Part shown: positions 22,810 to 34,800 of the stretch, piece by piece | Layout of the letters: each line of letters opens with the position of its first letter | Position numbering within the stretch: the stretch's first letter is position 1 | Source: Channa striata | Taxonomy: Eukaryota; Chordata; Actinopteri; Anabantiformes; Channidae | Assembly: GCA_033026295.1 (NCBI GenBank) | Contig: CM065176.1 | Coordinates: 9,031,945-9,095,944 of the forward strand | DNA length: 64,000 nucleotides | Direction: 5' to 3' | The notes under the pieces: generated by a model | What the model saw: the letters and a program-made list of their open reading frames with translations, nothing else | What the model was told of the DNA's origin: nothing | The model's database searches: none | Program-made: the position numbers and the translations under genes

Positions 22810-25800
22810 CTGGAAGAGGAGATAACCGCGATTTTGTGACAATGTTGCAAACAAATTTGAGCTAAGCAAGTTATATACATATCTAATTTATAGGAAGACG
22901 GTGGGCATGTGACATTGAACAGTGATTATTAATGGCTCTCCATACCTGGCTGAGATTGAGAGGCTGCTGCTGGAGGTGGTGCGGCCCTGACCGCTGCTGT
23001 CGGTAGGACCCACCTCCAGTCACGCCCCCCGGTACATGAGTATTGCCCGACACCACTCCATTGGAGGATTTGTATTTGTAAGCTGAATTCTGATGGTTCA
23101 TTGCTTCTGCACAGGAAAGGAGGCAAGGTTGGTTATTTTGTATGGAGAAGAAACTTTAATAACTAGAAACATACCAATAGTTGCAAGCTAGAATCTGTCA
23201 ACGTCCTTTACCTGGCATCAGGCGCTCACACTCATTCTGGACCTCATTGTTCTGGGTTTTGAGAGGGGGGATTATGATGGTGCGGGGGTTCCCGTTGTTG
23301 TAGTTGTCCAGGATGGTGTTCTTTGTGTCGTAGCTGTTGTTGTTTGCGGGTCTGGACTCCACAGTGTAGGGACTGTTGGTGCTGGAACAGTCAGAGTCAG
23401 GTGAATCATGGACAGTAACGCAACTGATGACATTCTTCCTCTGCTTCGAAGATGAGCTGGAAGAAATAGTAAGCAATAAGAATTGTACTGAGAATGCCAA
23501 ATCTATTCCCGTGATTGGAAAACGATGTTGTGCATCGTGTATTTTTATTTCTGCATGTCTACAGTTAGCACTGAGCCTGTACATACATGTTACTCTAAAT
23601 CTGAATGTTCTTGCTGGGTTAAATCTCAGTGTTCAACATCATCGCTTGTTGACTTTCTGTCACTTCTTCCTTGTGACATCTTGCTTTGTGTTATAGCATA
23701 TGACACCTTTTTTTTAAAATAAATCCTCAATGTCCACAAAGTTAATTTGTTTAAACCCCAGAAGTTACCACTGGCACTTTTTAGATGAAATCACATGTTT
23801 TATAGTCACAGTGTCACCTGCTAACGTCTCACACATGTCATTCAAAATGCCGTAAATATATTGAATTGACTATTTTGAGACCCAAAATAAAAAGAGCACT
23901 GGTGGGAACTCTCCTATAATGCAAAGCAGATGCATGTTATCCATTTGAAAAGGCTCATTTAACAGTCCCAGGGCTGACCTGTTTTTTTGTTTATGGTCAT
24001 CTTCCTCATCTGTGTCGCTGCTGATGGTGATGATGCTGACTGCAGGGCTGGGCGTGTCGGGGATGATGATGGTCTGTCTGGGGACGTGGTGCTGGTGCTG
24101 ATGGTCGCGGGTGGTGCTGGAAGCCTGCTCTGCTTCGCTGGCGCCCCACCCGCTGCCCCCACAGCCCTGCGGGGGTGGACAGTTTGAGGTTGAGCCATTC
24201 TGTAGCACAGCACAACGTGGGGGCGTGTTCTCCTTCACCCTCTTGGAGCGCTGCGGGGACAGCACCGTCTGGGAGGATGACACCTCATAGGCTGACATGT
24301 TCCTAACAGTGAGACAGGGGAGGGGTGAATGTCTTGCAAAATGCACAGATATTAAAGATTCAATGACTGAAAATCAATTGCCAACAGACAAATGGTTGAG
24401 ATGATCTTCAGCTGTCAGGATGACGATTCTGAAGTCACCTGAGTGATAAAGTACCTGGCAGACATCTGGTGCTGTTTGTTCTTTTTGGAAGAAGAGTTGT
24501 TATTGGTTGAAGGCTGCCTCATGACATGTGCCACTCCTACATTGAGCGTCTGGTTGGATGGGAGAGTGACAGCACCAGCCAATAAGGCTGGCTGCTGCAT
24601 GATGGGATTGTAATGGCTGCCATGAGGGTGGGAGTTCCTGCAATATATGCAACATACATTCACATTAACAATACAGTTACAGATTTACAGATGAATTAGC
24701 AAAGCACGACACACACACACACAAGACGTATCGCCCAAAAGTAACAAATCAAACGTTGGTAAGAATAAGAACAATGGTTTATTTCTCACACAAGCCAGCG
24801 GGTGGCAGCAGCTATCGCTGCTAAATAAGGCCAGAGGAGGAGATGGAACAAGAGAGCAAAAAGGGAGGGCAGAGGAGCTGACACCAGCAGCTGTGGAGCG
24901 ATAGCTCTGCAGAGGAAGTGCGACACTTTCCCCAGTCGTCTCTCAGAGGACAACAGAGCTGCCACCGAGCAGGGAGGGTGATGTCTGGTCATAGATGGAC
25001 AGCTCCGAATGAATCTGAGCATACATGGCCCCATGCAGCAGCCCCCTACACACTGCCGTTATATACCTGTATTTCACTGCGGATTGCCTTCTCCCATCTA
25101 TCCATCCATTTACAGAGCCATCGCAGTGACAGGCTATACTCGACATGACGTCTCTGCATGTACATATATCCCATCTCCCCGAGGTAAAGCCGCTTTTATA
25201 AACGCACCTGTGTTCACACGGGGACTGTGATTCATCGAAAATAAGGGACAAGCTGTCAGGGAGGTACAGGCTCTTCAGTCAATCAACCATACTATCTTCT
25301 TATAGCACATTTTGCACTATAAAAGCCATAAAACCACTGCTGGCCTTTGAAATCGGTTTATCTGTCATGACATACAGACTCACCCCTGGCATTATGTGCA
25401 GATTGATTTTACAAAGCGCTTTAATTTTGACATTCACACATCAAGGTGCTCTCTAAAATCAGGGAAGGTTAAAAAGCTGTCAAAAGTAGGAAAGGGGTGT
25501 TGTTCACCTCCAGTTGGCAAGAGGCTGTGTGCTGCTCATGGAGTCGGGGATGACGGTGGCATGCTGGACTGAGGTGTGGGTGAGCTGCTGCCAGGCCGGA
25601 GGCAGCAGGATCTGCTGGGTGCCGCTGGGCCAGGCCTGCTGAGGAAGGAGAACACAGAGTGAGGGGGGGTAAACAAAGGGGAGTGGAAGACAAAGCGTGA
25701 AAAATGAAAGGACAGACAGAGGAGATGCAGAAAAACAGTCAGCTGATAAAACAGTGAATTTCATTTGTGCAGTGAGCCATAGTACAGCAAAGCTGCCCGA

Positions 25801-28800
25801 GAGTCGGATTCTGGCATCTTTTAATTCAAGCATTATAAATGTATGAACAAGGGAAACTCAGTGAACCTGGCCGATTAGTTTGAGGGTGTTGTGATAAATT
25901 ACATTATCTCCTGAAAGTGCATAACTACTGGCTTGAACTAGCTAGTGGGCATGCAAAATGAACTCGCCCCGTTTCAAGGAGACAGAAGAGATAAGACCAG
26001 GACTTAATAAAGATGTACAGCAGCTCTGTTCTTTTTGTGTATTTGTGACTATGCCTATGTGTATGCGTTTGGTTGTGAACTAGTATGATTATGTGCTCGA
26101 GTCAAAACCAGCTATGTTCCAATTAAATTGTTAGACCTATTCAGGCTGATGAGAAAGAGGCTACTCTTCATTTCTGCTGCAGAGCGGGGGGAGTATCTGC
26201 CATAATATGCCCCAAGATGTGCCAAGATGAGTGTGTGTGCATGCATGCCGAAGTGTGTTTGTGTGTTACTTTGTGTAACACTAATAGTTTAATGCAGTTC
26301 TATTGATTAGCACTTTAATGTCAGAGCTAATGAATTGTTCCTTTAATACCATTTGCACATCTATTTACTATGGCATCAGTATGTGCTGTGGAGCACACAC
26401 ATTTATACAGGGGGAGAGAAAAACAAAGAGAAAGGAGACGGAGGCACCACACAAAATGCAAATCAGAAAAAGGAAAATCTGTGCGTGTCTTGTAAGCAAC
26501 TTCATTTTTACCTTTATCTTAACCTTTATCTTTATATTCACATATTTGCTTTGCTCTGTCTGTTCTCATTATATTTCGACACAATGCGGTTCTGTGTTCT
26601 GGCTGCAGGCTTGTGGAATTTGAATTGTTGTTGCCTCAGCTAGGTTGCAAAGTCCAAACCGACCAGTCTGTAGCTGAAGTGCTGCAGGGGGCATCTGGAG
26701 GCCAGCAGGGCTGCCTTGTCTGTGCACTGATGACTGACATCTCTAATGGAACATTCTGGAGCTGGAGATGGTCTTTACATCTAAGACCACATCCAAGGCC
26801 TTTTATCAACATGCCATTAACAGACTCTAATACATCCATCCATCTCCTGCTCCTGCTTGCTCTATCTCCATTCCCGGCACTCCACATGTCTCTCTCATCA
26901 GGCGTCTGCGTTGTGTAACCCGTCTGTCTGCCCTGAAATGGTAACCCAGTTAAGAGGCAGTTTTCTTTTTTCTCAGAGCCTACCATCACTATCAGCGGCC
27001 CACCGCCTCCCAGCTCGACCTACACTCCCTGGGTGAAAACCCTTTGTCACCTCGGGGCTTTGAAAGCCCCAGCTCCTACTCCCCAATTGTTTCCACATTT
27101 TCTGCATTCCTGCTCCAGATAAAGGTCCTGCTGGTTTCCCTGCCTCCCTGCTTGGAATGCCCTTCACTCTGCCCCCTCTCCGCACTCCCAGGGAGCTCGG
27201 GGGGTAAACCTGCACGGGTCTGAGGTAGGAAAAGGGTGAAGAGGAATGGGGAAGCACGAGGGGCGACAGCCAGCAGTGGGTGGGTAACAGACACAGGTGG
27301 GGAGAATGCAGCCAAGATGCAAACAACAACCCAGCCAAGCTGGTGAGACCTCCCACAGTATAGGCATAAACAGAAACAGACACACCACACACCCAGTTAT
27401 TAGGTGTGCTGAATGTTGGCCTATATAAACCATCTGCTTACATTAACTATTGCCTGTCTTTGTTTGACGTGTGTGCAGGCAAAGGTTACCGGCAACACTT
27501 GCAGAGCACGCGAGAAGTTAAACTAAACTTAACACTTAAAATACAGATTCTTTTAATGACGTTTTTTTCCTTCCATAGATCCACTATATCCACAAATCTG
27601 GTGATGCTGTAGGTTCCCTGGTTATGTCGAGCCTCATCCAAGCTTCGCCTGACCTCCCAGGATCCTCTGAGGCCTGTAATTTGGAGCGCCTGACTTGGAA
27701 GCAGCCCTGGAGCTAACCATTTGGTATCTGACAGATTAACCCACCATAGAAATACACACACACACAACTTGCTGCCTGCCTTCTTGCCTACTGCATGATT
27801 AACTGGAGATAAGGGAATGCTTCAAACTCCCTGGATTCTCAAGGATATTTAAAGCCTTCATGGAAATTTCCATAGGGAAAGAGGTGCTGTGGTGATAGAC
27901 GTAGTCTAGAGTGTGTGCGTGTGTGTTGCGTGTGTGTGTGTGTGTGTGCGCGCGAGCAGAAAGAGTGATGCACAGTCACTCTCTGTTACTTCCAACAACT
28001 GTATATTAGCAGCTAAAGCTCCGGCTCCACTGTGCAGGCTCCAGTGAAGGCCTTCTCTCTGCCTTTGTGTGCACCAGACCGTGGCAGCCTCAGCCTCCAG
28101 GAGAGGAGGGCAACAGACAGAGCAACCGAGGGGGAGACAGAGTCAGGGAGAGACAGGCAGGGAGCAATGCACAGGAGAGCTTGGACTAAATTCTCAGGAA
28201 AAGATAGCTGCCAGCAGGGGCAGGATCACGAACACCGAGTGCTTTCCAGCCTCCGTCGATAGATACTATTCTTAGTGAAGGCTTATAACAGTAAGGATGC
28301 AGTGAGCTTTGTTTGAATGTAAGTGGTTCCAAGTCTGACAGGCGCTGCTGTTGTCAAGACCCAAAAAGTCTATAAGTTCATTTTTAGCGGTACTTGACTC
28401 TCTTCCTACCTGTGTAAGGAGGCCAGGCTGGATCTGGAGAGGCTGGGCACCCGGGGCCTGCGTCACTATGGGAACAGCATTCTCCATCCGCACAGAGTAA
28501 CTTGTGTGCTTGGAAGGGGATGCCTGCAGCCCTGTGTGCAAATAAAACATATGCACAGGGGGATGTCAACACATACAGCACTTAAACAATATCGTGCTAT
28601 CTGCAAAATTAGGAGTGACATTGTTAGGTAAATGCTGCAAAACAAGAGAATAAAAGCACATAAAACTCAAAGTTAGCTCTGTTCAGTACTCATAACCATA
28701 GATAAATGATAATTGTAGTCCTACTGTAAAGCCAGTGTTAATATTACATTTACAAGGCACATTACACATAGCAGTACATGTTAGATGCTTGTTCTAGTAG

Positions 28801-31800
28801 CTTCTGTATGACTATGACTATGACTAACACAAGTCCTGCTCGCTCCATTCCTGCTAATGCACACTGACTGGTTAGTACTCCTTACCTTGGAAGCCAGGTG
28901 GGCAGACTATGAGTGCCTGCTGGAAGGGGTCGGGCCGGGCAGCGCAGAGCTGAGGAGCCCCCGGCTGCAGGGGCATGCTTCTCTGGGCAACGGCTGCCAT
29001 GGAGGCAGCGGAGGGCTGGTAGAGTGCAGATTGGTAGTTTAGTATGGAGACATCAGGACTTGCAAAGGAAAGGGTGGCATTGTTGGTGGAGGAGGGAGCC
29101 AGGTTGGTGGCCTAAAGGAATGATGGGACCAAAATAAAAATCATGAGAGTGGAGGTACTGATGGGAATGACGGGGAGGCGGAAGTGCTCCGAGGAAGGGA
29201 AGGACAAACAACAGGCACTGCAAATACGGAAAGATACCGGTCTGAAAAAAACAATGCGAACACAAAGATGCAAACTCATATCAGGGGGAGATGGATAGCA
29301 GGTTATCCATCACTGACGAGCTGATGGATGGAAGAAGAATGAGGAAACTGGACGAGTGATTTGAATGTGACATAAAATATGCGCACGGATGATTAATTAG
29401 AGAGAGACAAAGAATGTGAGGAGCAATGCAATCAATGAGACAATTCTTAGAATAATCAACCATCAATGAACAAAATGCTGCCAGAGCAAATTTAGACTGA
29501 GATCTTTGATCACTGTGTGTCATTTACAGCCTGCCTGACAGGAAATCTACTGTCTAAAGATACAAAAAAACTAGCTATGAAATTGCTGGTGTTTACTTGT
29601 GCAAAGTTAAAAGCATTAGAAGTCATGAAGAGATCATATTGCGACTCTGTTGTAATATAACCATTATGTTACATAAGCATAATAGGTCAATACTGAGAAC
29701 TGCAGCAAAATTTGACATTTCATGTCACAGCTTCACTATCTAACCTCCAAATCAATATGCTTGACAGAAGTAATATTTCACAGTCATTTCATAATTACTG
29801 TATGTAAGCTTAGGTAGCTCCAGCATGCCTTGACCAATAATAAGACATGTGGAATACTAAGACCGCCTGGGAGCATCCCAGATACAAACAAATGCTTTTA
29901 AGAGACACCGTTTGCTCAGCTCGTAAGTAGTATTTGCTCCACGAGACACCGTCTAATTTTAGCCTTTCATTAAGAGTACATAAGGGTGGAGGGAAATACA
30001 GAGACAGTGCCTTCATTTTTCATTTGCTCTCTTTAGCGTGTTCGATGAACACCAGGGGAGGAAACATAATCAATATGGCATTGTGGCATTCATCATAAAC
30101 AAGCACGGAAGCAGCAAAACACAAGCCAAAGATGCATTCCTGCCTTGCAAATGAATCAAGCTGAATAAATCACTAACCTAAGTCTGTCTATATACCCTGA
30201 AAGCCAGGAGCAGAAAAGACAAGCTGAGGGAATGTTAATCCATTTAAATCACAGCAAGATGGAGTTTTTGTCGCATGCTACACAGTGTGAGCTGGCTCGA
30301 TATAGTTGGTGATAAAGAACTCTGTTTACTAAAGAGACGGGTGGGGGAGAGGACCAGAGTTGTAACTAGGCACAATCTGGAAAACATTGCAACCCGATGC
30401 TTGGCAGAAGCCAAAAGTCAGCAGTTTCGATTCACAGACCGTATGGGAACAAAGCGTTAAAGCACCGCAAGCTCAACCCAGGGAAATGGCAAGAATGAGG
30501 AGAAGACAGAGGAGGACAGGAGTGAGAAGCGGGGAGAAGAGAGGAAGCCTGGTAAAGGGATTCTTAAGGCCTGAAAGCCCCAGAATGCAAGGCAAGCAGG
30601 AAGTAGGGCTTGTCATGTGTGTAATCAGCACTTTGTGACAATCCCACAGGACCTGGGGCAAAGACAGAAAATGCAGGCAGACAGATATACGTGCACCGTG
30701 GCAGAAAGGCAGGCCAGTGAGCATGGAAACGTGCAGGCAGGCAGGAAGAATGGACAGAAAAAAATAGAACAAAGAGATAAACAGATGCTCAAAGGCTGAT
30801 AAGCTGTTCAACCACCGACCGTCGGCTGTTCAAAATACAATTATTTGGAAAAGGCTGCGTTAGCAAAATGCATCATTTATTATTTTGTCAATATGCGACT
30901 ATTTTGGAGGCCACCTTTTACCTTTCCATCTGCATTTCTTTGTATATATTGTATGTAATATCCATTGTGGCTGTTTTTTGAGCCTGTCATGAACATGCAG
31001 GAAACTACAGCTAAATAACAATGTGCATGATTGCATGTGACTGTGGACTCAGTCAACAGCTGATACTGAACTTTGATTCAAACACATACAGTTTCTTGCG
31101 TTTTACCTGGCTGTGCACAGTGTTCAGCTGGTTGTTGAAGGTCATGGTGAGGTTGGTGGAGGTGGTGGGGGCCACGTGGGTGATAAAGGGCGTCTTGCTC
31201 TGGTTGACTGTGTCATACATGTTGACACGGCGCTTACAGATCTCCATGTTTTGGAAGCACGACTTCACGCTGCCAAGACAGAGAGTGAGGTTAACAGGGA
31301 CCGAGTACAGAGTCTTGTGACAGTTGAAGGTGTTACTTTACTGTCTACAAAATAACAATCAAGGCTCGTACTGTGTGCTGTGCGGGAAATCGAGGAGATG
31401 TGACATGGTGACGAAGGGGTGGTTGAGCGTTTCGATAGGGGTGATCCTCTTGTCTGCGTCGATGGTCAGCATCTTGGTCAGCAAGTCGATGAACTCCCTC
31501 CTGTCGGCCTTCTCCGCCAGCATGTCGCTCCCCTCCAGATCAGATGTCATGTTCACCTGGGAAAAGGAAACAAACACACAAGGCTCTTATCAATCATCAT
31601 TTAAAAATACTTTTTCAGTGGCTGAGTATTCAAGGTCTCCAATGCATCTGCCAGCGACAGAGAGAAATCTCTCCCACGGTGTATTCCCACAGAGAGACCT
31701 ATTAATACTCACAAGGCCTCATCAGTTAGGGTGGCAGTTTGTGTGTCGCGGAAACCAGTGATAACCTTGCACCTTAGTGACATTATAAACATTTGCACTG

Positions 31801-34800
31801 GTATTCATAGCACCACTTGAAATATCTGCTGGCGCCTTCATTGAGATTTTTATCTATTCCTGAGATGTGAAAACAAACAGAAAACATGAACCCAATAAAG
31901 GCTGCCATTGGCTAGTTGTCCACAAAGGACACCATTTTGCACCTCTAAAAAGGCTGACACAAGACAACTTGACCTAAATAGATTCCGAGGCGGTTCTGGG
32001 AAGCTGCCATCTTGTTGCCTCACCTGCATTAAACATTGCGGCTTAGGTTGTGGATAAATACCAGGAAAGTAGTAGCGCTCTGCTTTAATGTAAATCTATA
32101 TAACAAAGACGAATTGATTTGTCAGGCACAGGGCTGAAGCTGGGGTGTGGGTTTGCGTTCAGGGTTGTCACGCGGGTTGAGGAATGAAGCAAGTGGAACA
32201 AGGTCATAATACAGCCAGTCTGGGCTTAAACGAACAAGCTGATTGTCAGGTGGTGTGAAGAAAGGGACGGTGGCAACAGACAGGCAGTCCTGTTTATTGT
32301 GACTGCCATGCAGAGGTAGCAGGCCTGTTTTTCATAAAGACGTGGCGCTTATCTGTAGGCCTGCTCCAGGGGCTATCAGATGTGCTGCCAGTCAACACCG
32401 CAAATCTGATTCAGTTCTCTTTCTCTGCGCAGGTTATTCACACTCTAACCATTTCTTTCTGTTTGCCATCTCCACTGGCTGTGATAAAGAAATAATCTAC
32501 AGAATAAGGTGAGAAATAATCACACTGTCCTCTGGTTGCAGGGGAGATGAGTTTGGCAAATGTCTACAGTTTGGTTAAACATGAAAAAGAAAAAGGTTAT
32601 TATCCTTATAATTAGGTGCATTTACAAGAGCGAAAACATATTGTTTTCTTAAATAGCAGCAAAAGGAAACTGTTGATATTTCTTGAATGAAAGTAAAAAA
32701 CCTAAAGGGGCTTCAGCCACGATGGTCAGCCTTGCGTGTCTTGCCTGTCAACGGCTGTTTATGGAGCCACATCTGTGTCGTGAGGAGCACTGACATGCCA
32801 CTCTGGAGTAAAGCAAGGATGAGGCAAGGATGGCAGATGTCAAGCTGTGGGACAGATTGGGCTACGCCTCAGGAGATGTGGAGCTAGGCATGCAGGATGC
32901 AGGTTCGTCTTCTAAACAGCCCCGCATCGTATACAGATTTCGCCCATAAATTGTTATTTCTCAGTGCAACGACCAGCAGATGAAAATAAGATTGCATTCT
33001 GAAAATGAGCATAATAACAGAAAGATAGTCTGAAGCCCTTACTTGGACTTTAGTCCTATCAACAGAGATACTGAAACATTGCAGATCAAACTGAATCAAT
33101 TTTCTGGATTTTCCAGCCTTTGTTCCATTTACACCAGGCCTCCAGCGAGGTTCTGTATTTGCTATAAGTTGTTCTCTGATATACTTAAATTAGATATACT
33201 TGTGACTAAAGCCTTCCCACTTTTCCCATGGCTGAAAGAAGGTTCATTATCTCTTCCTGGCACCCAGCCCCTCTGTCTTGCAGGGCCTTCAGCTATATCA
33301 TCCATTATACACGCGGACACAGATGTCCACAATGCTGACTTGTTTATATGGTTGGGATCGTGAGATGGGGCAAAATAGGCAGTTTTCTCCCACATTAAGC
33401 TTGTGCAGCTCCGCTGTAGCTCCTCTGTGTTTTTGTAGTAAGCTGAGTCTGGTTGCAACACTGAGGGGAAGATGGGACACAGAGCTTGAAGCGTAAGAGA
33501 TGACCCAGGGGATATCATACCAGTGCAGGTTGGTTTCATTACACTGTGAGCCGCATGTATGCGTGCGTGCACGTGTGTGTGTGTGTGTGTGTGCGGTAAC
33601 AGTAAATTCTACAAGCCCAGGCAGCGATACTAGCTTGTCCCAGCCGACAGCATGTTATTCCAGACAGGCCTGACAGCGGCCCTGGGCGCTGCTGGACAAC
33701 CATAATTGTCTCCATCACTTAAGTAGCTACATGTGTTGCGTATCCACATGGACAGTTACCCGAGGCTGCTGCTAGTTGTGTACCAAGATGACCATATTCC
33801 AAAAGAATAATTCACCTGCTTAGCTCTTATCTCTTGGCTAATCATTAACAGAGGCAGGATGAGAAGGGAGTACTGTCAGAGATTCGATGGGCCCCAGGAA
33901 AAACATTGTAATTTTCCATCAGCACTGCCATATCAAGCAGAACCAGTTTTTTTGGCCAAGCCAGGGTGAACAAAACACTCACTAACAGGCACATACTATC
34001 AAAATGTCATGGCTGCATGTGAACTTTCCCACCGCGGAGAGATAAAGTCACTCCGAGTTACACAGGAAAGTGACATTACATGAAGCCGAGTTCAACGGCC
34101 AAGCTTTTCTATATGTGTTTGCCATATAAGTGACTTCCTGCGGTTGCGAACAATCTCCTAAACAAATTGTTTCTCAGAGGTGACGTGCGGAGCTGAGGGA
34201 GACGGGGGCTAACCAGCTGAGTCATGCAGACACATCATGGTGCGGGTCCCACAGAGCTGATCTGAAAAACGAGTTTTAGCGTGTGTGTGTGTGTGTGTGT
34301 GTGTGCATGTCAGTAAAAAAAAAAACAAGGCTATGCGTGTATATGTCCTGCAGATGTTCTAAGTGAATACATAGCCACAACACTCACATCAGCTTTAATA
34401 AGAAAGTAAACTGTAGATATCAAACACATTAACCAGACTCACCACATGTTCAGCTTAAATGTCTGTCTGTAACTTATTAGCTGGCGGTTTAGCAAAATGA
34501 AGAGCAGAGGCAGAGCTGAGGAAGGGTTTCAGTGAACAGCTGCTTTCATTTCGCTCTCTAAAATTCTATATAGCGGCAGAGCTAAACCACATCTGGAAAT
34601 CAGGCCTTGGCAGGATAAATATTTTAAGGGATTTCAAGTATTTGATAGATAATTCTCGGGATGTGATGGATCGAACTGGCCTGGGACTCGAGTAGCTCCA
34701 TCGCAGGAAGTTTCAAATGCGAGACAGGTGAATGAGATTGAAGCAGAAGACGACAATGCGGTTAATGTGCGACTCATAGCAGAAGAAGGGAGACGTGCTT

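Noticed and set aside
22492..22839. 115-codon open frame on the plus strand
   Set aside because: It is the antisense of the hipk2 last exon; codon content mirrors the conserved protein on the other strand.
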